NCBI RefSeq assembly: GCF_001696455.1
Contig: NZ_MAUJ01000001.1
Coordinates: 930,001 to 994,000 of the forward strand
DNA length: 64,000 bases
Direction of reading: 5' to 3'
Origin: Pseudoalteromonas luteoviolacea
GTDB lineage: Bacteria > Pseudomonadota > Gammaproteobacteria > Enterobacterales > Alteromonadaceae
The notes below the pieces were generated by a model. It worked only from the letters and a program-made list of their open reading frames with translations, was not told the origin of the DNA and made no database searches. Below, piece by piece: positions 1 to 9,032 of this stretch; the stretch's first letter is position 1; the number at the start of each line of letters is the position of its first letter. Position numbers and translations under genes: made by a program.

Positions 1-992
1 AATACTTCTGAGTCAATAAAAGTATTGTCTACTTTTTCAGCGTACTCAGCAGCATGCTCTTCTTCACCCTCGTGATCTTCGCCTTCATGCTCATGGTCGT
101 CATGCCCGTGCTCGTCTTCATGATGCTCGTCATGGTCGCCAGGTAATTTAAAGCTCGGCGTGTCATAGTCGTCACCTTGACGCTTTACACCATCAAAGTG
201 GAAGTTGAAACCTTCATGACCAGTCTCAAACAATACAGCATAGGTGTTGGTGTTTGAATTCGTGTCGTGGCTGTAGTTTACAGCGCCTTGAGGTGCGTCG
301 ATTACATCAGTAGGGATGCGGTTATCAACTACGTTTACCACACCACCAATTGCGCCTGAACCGTAAAGTAGCGTCGCAGGGCCGCGAAGAATTTCAATTT
401 GCTCTGCGCCAAGTGCATCGTTTGTGTTTGCGTGGTCAGGACCAATACGAGAAGCGTCACTGCTGTCTAAACCGTTTTGTGTAATTTTAACGCGCGGGCC
501 GTCTAAACCACGGATGATAGGGCTTGAAGAAACTGGGCCAAAGTAGCTTGCGTTAATACCAGGTAAGCCTTTAAGTGTTTCGCCTAGAGTTGGTTTAGCA
601 GAGTTTTTTAGTGTATCACCGCTTACAACAGTTACAGGCGACGCCATTTCCATATTACTTTTGTGTAAAGCTGATGCGTATACAACAATACTTTCAACAG
701 AGCTTGGCGTTAGTGTTACGGTAACAAAAGGAGAGTCTGGATTAACGTCTAGACGTTGATCAATAAAGTTATTTTTTGAAACATGTAATTGTGATGCTGC
801 ATCTACATCAATGGTGAAGTTACCTTCAGCATCAGTCTTAATGGTTTGCGATTTGCCGTGCAAGTGCACATTTGCATTGCTAACCGGTAGGTTGTTGTTA
901 TCTACAACTTTACCCTTTAACTCGCCAGCATATGCCGACGTCGACAGCATTACTGCGCTGACACTCAGTGAGATCAAAGATTGTTTAAACAT
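1..992 (-). CDS. TonB-dependent receptor, ZnuD-like, partial (3' end outside window)
   Basis: Outer-membrane TonB-dependent receptor, probably for zinc. About 330 residues are visible: a signal peptide ending near residue 22 (SAYA), a carboxypeptidase-regulatory-like domain (about 24-105), then a plug domain with RGLDGPRV and a LRGPATLLYG stretch typical of the family. Residues about 276-311 form a loop very rich in His, Asp and Glu, as in ZnuD-type zinc receptors. The start at 992 is chosen because the signal peptide follows directly. Two Zur-box-like palindromes lie just upstream, which supports a zinc role (inference). The barrel is cut off by the window edge. A receptor for another metal is possible. 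Confidence 0.85.
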   Translation of the reverse strand, partial: MFKQSLISLSVSAVMLSTSAYAGELKGKVVDNNNLPVSNANVHLHGKSQTIKTDAEGNFTIDVDAASQLHVSKNNFIDQRLDVNPDSPFVTVTLTPSSVESIVVYASALHKSNMEMASPVTVVSGDTLKNSAKPTLGETLKGLPGINASYFGPVSSSPIIRGLDGPRVKITQNGLDSSDASRIGPDHANTNDALGAEQIEILRGPATLLYGSGAIGGVVNVVDNRIPTDVIDAPQGAVNYSHDTNSNTNTYAVLFETGHEGFNFHFDGVKRQGDDYDTPSFKLPGDHDEHHEDEHGHDDHEHEGEDHEGEEEHAAEYAEKVDNTFIDSEV

Positions 993-1030
993 GTTACTAC
1001 TTTCTTGATTATGATAGTGATTGTGAACTT

Positions 1031-1043
1031 GTAATAATATAAC
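1031..1043. promoter_or_regulatory. Second Zur-box-like site (imperfect)
   Basis: GTAATAATATAAC matches the 13-bp core GTTATA-N-TATAAC with one mismatch. It lies about 40 bp upstream of the TonB receptor start and 38 bp from a perfect copy of the core. The Zur consensus is established knowledge; function here is inferred. Confidence 0.5.
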
Positions 1044-1068
1044 ACCTCATTTTTTCAAAAACAATGAT

Positions 1069-1081
1069 GTTATACTATAAC
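1069..1081. promoter_or_regulatory. Zur-box-like operator (perfect core palindrome)
   Basis: GTTATACTATAAC is a perfect 6+1+6 palindrome equal to the core of the enterobacterial Zur operator. It sits between the divergent TonB receptor (start 992) and the YaeQ-family gene (start 1147), so it could control either or both. Confidence 0.65.
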
Positions 1082-1146
1082 TTTAAGTTTGAATTATATT
1101 TGACTGTTCCTATATTTAAGCTAGAGCGTGTTTATCAGAGCCTAGT

Positions 1147-1671
1147 ATGACTGGACCATTTGTATTCAAAGTAAGGTTGAAAATAGCGGATTTGTTTCAT
1201 CAAGCAAATCACCTTGAAACCTTTACAACAGCATTACAAAAAGCAGAAACACTTGAGCACTTTGTGTTAAAGCTCATCGGCTATTGCGCGTTGTCCTATA
1301 GTGATAAAGTGCGCTGGCTGAACAGTCGCGAAAAGTCTAGCCCTGACGTATGGCACGAAGATGACAGTGGGTTGATCGAAAATGCACTATTTGCTGGCGC
1401 ATTAGAGCTAGATGACGTGCAAAAATATGCAAAGCTCTTCAACAAAACCATTATATTTATGGTTCACGATGAAGAGTGGTTTAATGCCTTAGAGCCACAT
1501 TTGATAGCCCTGCCTAGCATTCGTATATTTTCAGTGGAACAAGTTTGGATAGATGATTTGGTCGCGGCCTTAACTCGCAGTTTGCACTGGGATGTAATCA
1601 TTGAAGACGGTGCCATCGCGATCAGCAATGGCACCGATTACTTTCAAACAGACGTGCAAAGGTTAAGCTAG
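1147..1671 (+). CDS. yaeQ: YaeQ family protein
   Basis: A 174-residue protein resembling YaeQ in length and layout: an N-terminal beta-rich part (residues 5-15), the segment ALSYSDKVRWLNSREKSS, a central VWHEDDSGL, and a C-terminal part with IEDGAIAISNG. YaeQ has a PD-(D/E)XK nuclease-like fold with no settled function. The sequence is quite diverged from the enterobacterial protein, so the call is by overall pattern. The gene is divergent from the zinc-type receptor across the Zur-like sites. It converges with yfaE, whose end overlaps it by 9 bp. Confidence 0.7.
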   Translation: MTGPFVFKVRLKIADLFHQANHLETFTTALQKAETLEHFVLKLIGYCALSYSDKVRWLNSREKSSPDVWHEDDSGLIENALFAGALELDDVQKYAKLFNKTIIFMVHDEEWFNALEPHLIALPSIRIFSVEQVWIDDLVAALTRSLHWDVIIEDGAIAISNGTDYFQTDVQRLS

Positions 1672-1935
1672 CTTAATCACAATATCGGTTATCGGCTTCG
1701 AACAGCACAATAGCACCTCACCATCTCGCACAAATGCCAAGGGCTCTTGGTTGTAAACTGTTTCACCTTGTACTAACTTTGCTCGACAAGCGCCGCAATA
1801 GCCTTCTCGGCATTGGTAGGGGACATCGATATTGTTTTGTTCAAGTGTGCATAGCAGTGAAGGTGATTGAGCCGCAAATTTCAGCGGCTCATCGTGGTCT
1901 TCGATTGTTATAGTCGGTTGTGGCCTTTCTTCCAT
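1663..1935 (-). CDS. yfaE: 2Fe-2S ferredoxin YfaE, class I ribonucleotide reductase maintenance
   Basis: Small [2Fe-2S] ferredoxin that helps rebuild the diferric-tyrosyl radical of NrdB. Of its 90 residues, Cys42, Cys47 and Cys50 form the CREGYCGAC cluster motif, and the fourth ligand is Cys77 or Cys78 in LLCCS. Its ATG overlaps the nrdB stop codon (TAATG), so the two genes are translationally coupled. This nrdB-yfaE order is standard in gammaproteobacteria. Confidence 0.93.
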   Translation of the reverse strand: MEERPQPTITIEDHDEPLKFAAQSPSLLCTLEQNNIDVPYQCREGYCGACRAKLVQGETVYNQEPLAFVRDGEVLLCCSKPITDIVIKLA

Positions 1936-3065
1936 TACAGGTCGAAATCACCAAAGTCTGACGCACTTACTTCAGAATCGATTTGACCAACTAGGTAGGA
2001 GCTGATTTCAGCTTCTTGCGGAGCAACCTGAACATTGTCAGAAACCAACCAAGCATTAATCCATGGAATCGGGTTACTTTTGCTTTCGAATTGCGTCGGT
2101 AAACCCACAGCAGCCATACGTACATTTGTGATGTACTCTACGTATTGGCACAAAATATCTTTGTTAAGGCCAATCATAGAGCCGTCTTTAAATAGGTACT
2201 CTGCCCATTCTTTTTCTTGCTCTGCAGCTTCAACGAACATTTGAATTGCTTCTTCTTGGCATTGCGCCGCAACAATTGACATCTCAGGGTCGTCTTTGCC
2301 TTCTTGCATGATATTCAACATGTGCTGAGTGCCTGAAAGGTGAAGCGCCTCATCTCGTGCGATTAGCTTGATGATTTTCGCGTTACCTTCCATAAGCTCT
2401 CGCTCAGCAAAAGCAAATGAGCATGCAAAGCTCACATAGAAGCGAATTGCTTCTAAAATGTTGACCGACATAATGCAGAGGTAAAGCAGCTTTTTCAGTT
2501 CAAACAGGTTAATGTGCACTGTTTCGCCGTTAATCTCATGCTTTCCTTCGCCATACATGTTGTAAATAGATACTTTTTCTATTAACTCATCGTAGTACTT
2601 AGTTACCGAGTCTGCGCGCTCACTGATTTTATCGTTTTCAACAATGTCGTCGAAAATCAGTTCAGGTTGCTTGGTTACGTTACGAATGATGTGAGTGTAT
2701 GAACGACTGTGTATTGTTTCACTAAATGCCCATGTTTCAATCCAAGTTTCAAGTTCGGGGATTGAGACGATCGGAAGTAACGCAACATTTGGTGAACGAC
2801 CCTGAACACTATCAAGCAGTGTTTGGTATTTTAAGTTACTAAGGAAAATATGTTTCTCATGTTCAGGTAACGCCTGAAAATCTAACCTGTCTTTACTTAC
2901 GTCGACTTCTTCAGGACGCCAAAAGAAAGATAACTGCTTTTCAATTAGCTTCTCAAATATTGGGTATTTCTGCTGATCATAGCGAGATACATTAACAGAC
3001 TGGCCAAAAAACATTGGCTCTTTTAGTTGATCATTATGTTTTCTGTTAAACGTAGAATACGACAT
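1935..3065 (-). CDS. nrdB: Ribonucleoside-diphosphate reductase class Ia, beta subunit
   Basis: Radical-generating subunit of aerobic ribonucleotide reductase, making deoxyribonucleotides with NrdA. The 376 residues equal the length of E. coli NrdB. The block [15 protein letters not shown] carries the Glu, His and radical Tyr expected from the family, and the C-terminus ends in an acidic SDFGDFDL tail, the NrdA-binding type. The normal partner nrdA is not upstream: the next 960 bases on this strand contain no large reading frame. NrdA must therefore be elsewhere, which is unusual for this operon. Confidence 0.97.
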   Translation of the reverse strand: MSYSTFNRKHNDQLKEPMFFGQSVNVSRYDQQKYPIFEKLIEKQLSFFWRPEEVDVSKDRLDFQALPEHEKHIFLSNLKYQTLLDSVQGRSPNVALLPIVSIPELETWIETWAFSETIHSRSYTHIIRNVTKQPELIFDDIVENDKISERADSVTKYYDELIEKVSIYNMYGEGKHEINGETVHINLFELKKLLYLCIMSVNILEAIRFYVSFACSFAFAERELMEGNAKIIKLIARDEALHLSGTQHMLNIMQEGKDDPEMSIVAAQCQEEAIQMFVEAAEQEKEWAEYLFKDGSMIGLNKDILCQYVEYITNVRMAAVGLPTQFESKSNPIPWINAWLVSDNVQVAPQEAEISSYLVGQIDSEVSASDFGDFDL

Positions 3066-3102
3066 AAATAATACTCGATACCAAAAATATAGCGGAGTCT
3101 AA

Positions 3103-3279
3103 GTGACTGAGCCGCTGGAAAGTTTACAATTTATCATGACACAAAATGCTGAAATAACACTTCTCAACCCTTATACAGGGACAACGGAATTTGCTCCGTT
3201 ACACTTGATGTCATTAAACCCAGAGCGTGTGATTCAGTATACGAATGTATCACAGAATTCGATTCTACACCGCAAATAA
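3103..3279 (+). CDS. Possible small protein upstream of nrdB
   Basis: A 58-codon frame starts at GTG 3103, with GGAG at the right spacing. An internal ATG at 3136 would give 47 residues. The translation is not low-complexity (it contains LLNPYTGTTEF and MSLNPERV) and its codons look natural. It sits divergently against nrdB in a region that must also hold the nrdB promoter. I recognise no family, so it may be chance. Confidence 0.3.
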   Translation: MTEPLESLQFIMTQNAEITLLNPYTGTTEFAPLHLMSLNPERVIQYTNVSQNSILHRK

Positions 3280-4033
3280 ATTTTTCAAAATTACGTGTTT
3301 ATCGTCTTGACAAACTCCTAAAATTATCAAACTTAGTAATTCTATTTGTAATGAAAAATGGATATTATAGTCTTTAAATACAATGGGTTATTGTTTTTTC
3401 TTTTTAATTTAAGAACGATAAAGCTGAGCACTGAAAACTATCGTAATCGGACTGACATGTTTTACTATTTTTAATTTTTCGGTGCAGATTTAATCAGCTT
3501 AGCCAAAGATTTCAAATAACCTGCTATTTGAGCAAAAACCAAGAATTTATAACGTCCATTGCTTTTCAGAATTGGGACTAAAGAAAGTGGAACTTGTAGC
3601 TGGCAAATTCAATCGCTAATACGGACTCATACTCCTCAAAGAATTCTACCGTGAGTGTATCCCGACTTTAGCCCTGTGTATTGAGCCACAAAGTGTAACA
3701 AAATCTAAAAGCAGTCATTGTGACTAAAAGGCAAGCTTCGCTGGCATTGTTAATGCCAGTTGGTAAAACCAATTTCATTTCGACGCGGATAGCGAACAAA
3801 TGTCACAGTCTTTGTCTTAACTTGAGGAAAACGTATTGATATTAATTTGTAAAGTGTGTTCGAAAATTAGCTTAATTATAAAAGCGCCAGATAAAGAATC
3901 AGAAGATTTTTACCAAGGTAATAGGGTAAAACCATTTGCACATTCAAGTGAATTTAGATTATAAAATCAGTACCCATAATGGTTCCTGTGAACTTTTGAA
4001 GTTGCATCAGGATATAAAATAGTTAGGTCGTGT
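3280..4033. other. Long intergenic region with no clear gene
   Basis: About 750 AT-rich bases between nrdB and the SDR gene. The only coding-like stretch is 3836-3964, a 42-codon frame from TTG with GAGG upstream and a CKVC motif near its start; it may be a remnant or chance. No nrdA fragment, tRNA or clear hairpin was found. Confidence 0.5.
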
Positions 4034-4918
4034 ATGAGTAAACAAATATTAGTGACTGGGGCATCATCAGGAATTGGTTTGTGCCTTGTTCATCACTTAT
4101 CTTCAATTGGTCACACGGTTTACGCCGGAGTTCGAAAACAACAAGACTACAATCACTTAGTTGGATTTAAAAATATCATTCCAGTGATTTTAGACGTGAC
4201 TAACAAAGCAGATATTGCAGAATTTATTGCCTTAATCGAAGCGTCAAATAGGCCGCTTTACGGGTTGGTTAATAACGCGGGGTTAGGTGGTGTAGGGCAT
4301 TTTAACGCTTGGAAAGAAGATGAAATGAAAGCAATGTTTGATGTTAATGTATTCGGTCCTTGGCGGCTATCTAAAGCCTGCATCGACTCATTGCTTGAAG
4401 CCAAAGGTAGGATTGTAAATATTGGGGCTCAAAGTGGTGTAACAGGCTCTGAGCTATTAGGCCCTTACACAATGACTAAAAATGCATTGGATACGTTTAC
4501 GGAATCTTTACGAAGTGAAGTCGTTGAGTTTGGCGTAAAAGTAAGTTTAATTCTGCCTGGAAACATCAAGTCCAAAATGGAAGAGTCAACGAATAAGTCG
4601 AGTTTGGAAAGGCTGGAACGAGCATCATACCCCTTTAATATACGTGCCAAAATGTTTATTAACCATATCCTAGAGCAACAGGAATATACCGGATTTGCTG
4701 AGCACACAGATGCGTCAGAGCCTGAATTTGTTTCTCATGCCGTTGAACATGCACTGTTTAGTGACGAACCGAAAGAGCGATATGTCATAGGGACACATTA
4801 TGAAGGCACAAAATTAATTGAAACACTTTTAGAACGAGTAGTTCAGACAAACAAAAATCCAGACCTTCATTACACAAGGGATGAATTAATTGAAATATTA
4901 GACAGGTATCTTGCTTAA
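4034..4918 (+). CDS. SDR family NAD(P)-dependent oxidoreductase
   Basis: Classical short-chain dehydrogenase/reductase of 294 residues. The Rossmann motif TGASSGIG lies at about residues 8-15, NNAG at about 80-83, a conserved Ser in QSGVTGSEL, and the catalytic YTMTK motif at about 151-155. The substrate cannot be told from sequence. The C-terminal 100 residues extend past the catalytic core, as in longer lipid- or steroid-type SDRs. No neighbour gives a pathway, and the gene seems to stand alone, 78 bp before a DUF1963 gene on the same strand. Confidence 0.92.
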   Translation: MSKQILVTGASSGIGLCLVHHLSSIGHTVYAGVRKQQDYNHLVGFKNIIPVILDVTNKADIAEFIALIEASNRPLYGLVNNAGLGGVGHFNAWKEDEMKAMFDVNVFGPWRLSKACIDSLLEAKGRIVNIGAQSGVTGSELLGPYTMTKNALDTFTESLRSEVVEFGVKVSLILPGNIKSKMEESTNKSSLERLERASYPFNIRAKMFINHILEQQEYTGFAEHTDASEPEFVSHAVEHALFSDEPKERYVIGTHYEGTKLIETLLERVVQTNKNPDLHYTRDELIEILDRYLA

Positions 4919-4996
4919 AGAAAACAGCAAAGTGGTTTGAATGGCTAGATTTAAGCTCACAAACCTACCTATTAACAACATCAAAGAACTGTCGAT

Positions 4997-5785
4997 ATGA
5001 GCGTAAAAACGGAAATTCAAGAGATCCAAGATAAATTACAACCCCATGCATTAGAGTATGTAAAAGTCATACCAATTGCACAAGAACCGATGCACCTATG
5101 GAGTAGCAAACTCGCAGGTAAACCATATTGGCCAAAAGAGAAAACTTATCCATGTAATAAGAATGCGGAGCCTTTAGTTTTATTAGCCCAAATTAATTTT
5201 GCGGAGGTACCAACTCTCGATGGCTATCCAGCTCAAGGGATCTTGCAATTTTTCATAGAAGATGATGATGAATTGTATGGATTGAATTGCGATATCTCGG
5301 TAGATGAAGCCATAGAGCAAGCTGACGGCTATCGCATCATTTATCACAAAGATGTAATAAAAAATGAAACCTTACTAGAGAGTGGGTTACCGTGTGCCGC
5401 TTTAGATTCAGATTTTCCAATTGCGAACGAGTACGCCCTGCAGTTTGAATTAGATAAAGAGTTTCCTTCACCAACGGATTATCGTTTTGAGCAAATCTGT
5501 GGTGACGTATTTGAAATGGATGAAGCGGTTGGTGAGTACCTCTATGATAACTATGAAAGTATGGGCTCCAAAATAGGAGGGTATGCACATTTCACTCAAG
5601 AAGATCCGCGAGGTTATGAAAAACCAGACGAAAAGTGGGTATTGCTGTTTCAATTGGATAGTCAAGATGATGAAGGTGTTGATGTTATGTGGGGAGATTG
5701 TGGTGTCGCTAACTTCTTCATTGAACCGAGCGCATTGCAAAAAATGGACTTTTCTAGAGTCTGGTATAATTGGGATTGTAGTTAA
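4997..5785 (+). CDS. YwqG family protein (DUF1963)
   Basis: A 262-residue cytosolic protein of the YwqG/DUF1963 type. Recognisable parts are the WSSKLAGKPYWP segment near residue 35, LVLLAQINFAEVP near 60-75, LQFFIEDDDE near 85, and the late VDVMWGDCGVANFFI block before the end. The family is widespread, beta-rich and of unknown function, and sometimes linked to toxin/immunity loci. No toxin gene adjoins it here. It ends 11 bp before a strong hairpin shared with the opposing lipoprotein gene. Confidence 0.85.
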   Translation: MSVKTEIQEIQDKLQPHALEYVKVIPIAQEPMHLWSSKLAGKPYWPKEKTYPCNKNAEPLVLLAQINFAEVPTLDGYPAQGILQFFIEDDDELYGLNCDISVDEAIEQADGYRIIYHKDVIKNETLLESGLPCAALDSDFPIANEYALQFELDKEFPSPTDYRFEQICGDVFEMDEAVGEYLYDNYESMGSKIGGYAHFTQEDPRGYEKPDEKWVLLFQLDSQDDEGVDVMWGDCGVANFFIEPSALQKMDFSRVWYNWDCS

Positions 5786-5796
5786 TTGCACCAATA

Positions 5797-5821
5797 GGTT
5801 GGGCCAAAGTATGGCCCAACC
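5797..5821. terminator. Bidirectional hairpin terminator
   Basis: GGTTGGGCC (5797-5805) pairs perfectly with GGCCCAACC (5813-5821) across a 7-base loop. It lies between the converging DUF1963 and lipoprotein genes. Confidence 0.75.
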
Positions 5822-5838
5822 TTATAGTTATACTCGTA

Positions 5839-7812
5839 TCAACTACCGCCACCGGTCGCGGTCTGCACGGTGACACTCACTTCGATCCCTTCATTTTGAT
5901 TACTATAAACAATCATTTTGATAGTTTGTAAGTCACTATTTAAGAATATTCGAATAGATGGGCCGCTATCATCACTGCCATAGTTAACCTGTACTCTTGG
6001 CTCTTCGGTTATATTACGCCTATCAAAAATAGCAACAATATCACTCGGTGCGAAGCTGACTCCGGAGTCAAAATCAATGGTACCATCTTGGCCTATAATG
6101 AAGGTGCCTCTGCTATGACCTTCACCTGTTACTGTATATGTACCAGCAAGCGCTGTGACAAGTTCTAGGTTTGGTATTTCATCACCACTAGCTTGCTCAA
6201 CAAATTGGCCTAACAAACCACCACCAATCGCAAATAAATTAATTTCGTGGAGTTTTCCATCGAGCACAGCCACGGAATATTTAAATCCATTTGCCTCGTC
6301 ACTGTAGTTGTACTCGTCACCGGATTTGTCGAAGTCGTCTATTGTAATTTCATCTCCATTCGAAGCATCCGGATCAACATCAATAAACAACTTGCCAGAG
6401 CTGGAGAAGGTAAACATGACTTTTTGACCATCTGTAAACGAGGAGCCACTTTCAGTTATTTTAAAGGTCAACGTGAACACCTTGCCACTTAACGCATCAG
6501 GCAGCATATCGTCGTTTGAACCGTCATCATCAGACGCGTCATCTCCGGTAAAACCTGGCGTCCATGTATAGGTCAGATCTGCTGTTACAGTTACTCCTGA
6601 AGTTGAGAAAGAGTATTTGACACTCACTACCACTTTTTCGCTACTGGCACTGACTAATTCAAATTCAAGGTTAGTGACCGTAATACCTTGTGACTCAACC
6701 TGCGTTTTTATCTGTTGCTCAATGGCATTGATGTCTTCAGGGTTTGGTGCGGGTACATTGTTAACCGTGATTGCTGGGAGATCAGTGGTAATACCGGCAG
6801 TTGTTGTGGTACCAGTAATGGTCAGTGTAGCCGTGGTGTCGTCGTTGCCTTGATCATCATCTTGGTCGTCGTCATCATCGTCAGGTAAAAATCCATCGGG
6901 GATAAAATCAAAATTTAGGTCATCTAGGTTCAACCCGTTTAGGATGTCTTCTAGACCTTCTAATGTCTTTTTAATTTCATTGAGCAGAAAGGTGCTATTA
7001 ATATCGCTGATCAATTCAGCGACGCCGAAACTATTTGCATATGATGTGATTTGTGCAGAAAGGTCGCTAATAAATGAGTCTGCATTATAAATCGGGTTTT
7101 GAAATGCTTTGTCGCCCACTTTGCCATCAAGCTGATTATCTAAGAAATCCGCTTTTAGGCTGTTGAGCATTGCCAGTGCTGGGTTATCTTGTGTCGAGCC
7201 GAGTTTTGCAAGCGCAGCAAGGGTGACTGCATATATTCCGCCTTGGTCGTTATTGACTGAGCCTTCTGCATTTTCAGAAATAAGCTGTGGCGCTTGTAGG
7301 ATACTTTGTAAAGCGGGCGCAAGCGCCTTTCTTATTTGTTCATTGACCGCATTGACTGAGTTTGCATCACTGACATTGGCAGATATGATTGAATTAGCGG
7401 CAATCTCGGTGAGTGTTGTAACCCCAACCTGACTTTGCAGGTTGGATAAAACAGCGCGAAGTTTCGTGTCTGAGGGGAGGGGTAAGAAAGCGGCCTTTGC
7501 CTCGTCAAAATACTCTGAGTCGCTGGTGGGTAGCACTTCTACCAGAAATGGACCAGTCGTTCCCGCAGGAACAGTTATAGTTGCACTGCCTGACTCGCCA
7601 GTGCTGCCTGTTGCGCCAGCTACGGGCTGGTTATTACTTAATGTAAGTATCTGAATATTTGCATTTTTGATCAACCCCAAAGAAGGGGTGACTGTGATTT
7701 GTGTATCCTGTTGCGTTGGAACTGGGTCATCATCGTCATTGTCTAAACAGCCAGGCAATGACAAAAGCGCTAAACCCAACACAAGATATTGTAATGGTTT
7801 ATTGAATTTCAT
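5839..7812 (-). CDS. Large acidic lipoprotein of unknown function
   Basis: A 657-residue lipoprotein with lipobox LSLPGC at about residue 22, followed by an Asp run and a Pro/Thr/Gln linker. Residues about 40-110 look like a carboxypeptidase-regulatory or Ig-type beta domain (SLGLIKNANIQIL). About 120-300 is helical, with repeated Ala/Asn-rich segments. A strongly acidic spacer at about 308-330 (runs of Asp) separates it from a C-terminal beta-rich half. The Asp runs could bind calcium, but that is a guess. The protein is predicted to sit at the outer membrane. No close neighbour suggests a pathway, and I recognise no named family. Confidence 0.8.
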   Translation of the reverse strand: MKFNKPLQYLVLGLALLSLPGCLDNDDDDPVPTQQDTQITVTPSLGLIKNANIQILTLSNNQPVAGATGSTGESGSATITVPAGTTGPFLVEVLPTSDSEYFDEAKAAFLPLPSDTKLRAVLSNLQSQVGVTTLTEIAANSIISANVSDANSVNAVNEQIRKALAPALQSILQAPQLISENAEGSVNNDQGGIYAVTLAALAKLGSTQDNPALAMLNSLKADFLDNQLDGKVGDKAFQNPIYNADSFISDLSAQITSYANSFGVAELISDINSTFLLNEIKKTLEGLEDILNGLNLDDLNFDFIPDGFLPDDDDDDQDDDQGNDDTTATLTITGTTTTAGITTDLPAITVNNVPAPNPEDINAIEQQIKTQVESQGITVTNLEFELVSASSEKVVVSVKYSFSTSGVTVTADLTYTWTPGFTGDDASDDDGSNDDMLPDALSGKVFTLTFKITESGSSFTDGQKVMFTFSSSGKLFIDVDPDASNGDEITIDDFDKSGDEYNYSDEANGFKYSVAVLDGKLHEINLFAIGGGLLGQFVEQASGDEIPNLELVTALAGTYTVTGEGHSRGTFIIGQDGTIDFDSGVSFAPSDIVAIFDRRNITEEPRVQVNYGSDDSGPSIRIFLNSDLQTIKMIVYSNQNEGIEVSVTVQTATGGGS

Positions 7813-8093
7813 AGCACATGCCTACAAGGTTAACTTAAACTGTTTTGCTATTTCATCCAAACAACCCGTTCAATCCTTGTAATTTATTTGATAATACGTT
7901 TTCAAAAGCGCTGTGCTAGCATTCGACACTTATCGTAAGTTCTTCCGGCCAAGTTGAAAATGCAGGAGCGAATAGCATAGTAGAATGTAGACTAAATTTG
8001 AGGGATTTGTAGGTATATTTGACCAATATGGCTTATTTTGAAAGTTTATAGAAATGATACAAACTCTAGAATACGAGTTTGTATCTGAACAAA

Positions 8094-8558
8094 TTATAAA
8101 GTATCGATCCGGTCTACTAAGACATCTCTGTACGCAAATTTGCATTTATTATTTGATATCACCAGCTTATCTATATACCTGCCTGAGAGCACTTTGGTAT
8201 TGCTGGTTGCTGTTTTGTCTTTCATGAACAGAATGAAGTTTGAGGTTGCACCCAATTGGCCTTCAGAAGACATGTAAACATCGCTTGAAGTTAACAAGTG
8301 GACAGACTTGTTTTTTGCCCTTGCTGATTCAAACCTATCAGCAAGTTCTTTGCTTCCGTTTAACTGTATACCGAGGCGTTCAACTGTGAATGTGGCATCA
8401 GCCGTAAACAGATCCACATACTGTGTAGTCGTTCCTTTGTCTCTTACTTCTGTATATTTATAGAGTGTATCCTCACATAGCTTTTTGGCATTTTCGCTTA
8501 TAGTTGAGGTCGTGCTACAACCGGCTAGGAGTATGACAGGGAGCAGTATGTATTTCAT
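8094..8558 (-). CDS. Small lipoprotein with an NTF2/SnoaL-like look
   Basis: A 154-residue lipoprotein: start at 8558 with AAGGA upstream, lipobox ILLAGC near residue 13. The rest has the pattern of nuclear-transport-factor-2-like proteins (long N-terminal helix, then YVDLFTADATFTV and later beta strands such as SNFILFM and LSGRYIDKLV). Those folds bind small molecules or act as enzymes; no catalytic residues are obvious here. A longer in-frame extension exists, but the lipoprotein signal and ribosome site favour 8558. Confidence 0.7.
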   Translation of the reverse strand: MKYILLPVILLAGCSTTSTISENAKKLCEDTLYKYTEVRDKGTTTQYVDLFTADATFTVERLGIQLNGSKELADRFESARAKNKSVHLLTSSDVYMSSEGQLGATSNFILFMKDKTATSNTKVLSGRYIDKLVISNNKCKFAYRDVLVDRIDTL

Positions 8559-8595
8559 GGGGATCCTTGCTGTATAAATGGCTTCCAAAATAGGC

Positions 8596-8793
8596 CTATT
8601 TTTGAGTGTGATTGTTTTTCTTCTTATTAAGTGCAAATCTAGAGGCGAGCGCATAGACAATGTAAACCAAAACCAGCGAGTTCCCAAGTACTAAGACATC
8701 TTTGTCATCTGTAGACAACCACAAAAAAGCGAGTGCCGCAAAGGCAATAGTCAAATGGGTTACTAAAGGGTTCGTTTTACTCTTTTTGCTCAT
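8596..8793 (-). CDS. Small membrane protein
   Basis: A 65-residue protein with two predicted membrane helices, roughly residues 12-27 and 36-52, a Lys-rich N-terminus (MSKKSK) and a basic C-terminal tail (NKKKNN). AGG precedes the ATG. It ends 37 bp before the start of the NTF2-like lipoprotein, so the two may be cotranscribed. Function unknown. Confidence 0.6.
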   Translation of the reverse strand: MSKKSKTNPLVTHLTIAFAALAFLWLSTDDKDVLVLGNSLVLVYIVYALASRFALNKKKNNHTQK

Positions 8794-9032
8794 TACAGAC
8801 CTACATTAAGTTTGGGTTGGTCATTATAAAGTGAAATTCTCTCTTTAACCAGAACAACTCAAAAACACACCTTCGTTCTGTTATGCCTGATTTATACGTA
8901 TTACGTGAAGCGAGAGATTAGTTTGGGATTGATATCGAAATATTCTAAAAACATTGACCTAGAATAAATACGTAAAAGGTTGGTGCGTTAGAATTTTAGC
9001 AATTCGTAGGGAAACATAATTAACAGTTTATA

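Noticed and set aside
3066..3300. NrdR boxes upstream of nrdB
   Set aside because: No pair of sequences matches the NrdR box pattern well enough by eye.
4465..4707. Minus-strand frame inside the SDR gene
   Set aside because: A shadow of the plus-strand gene, with no ribosome site or recognisable protein.
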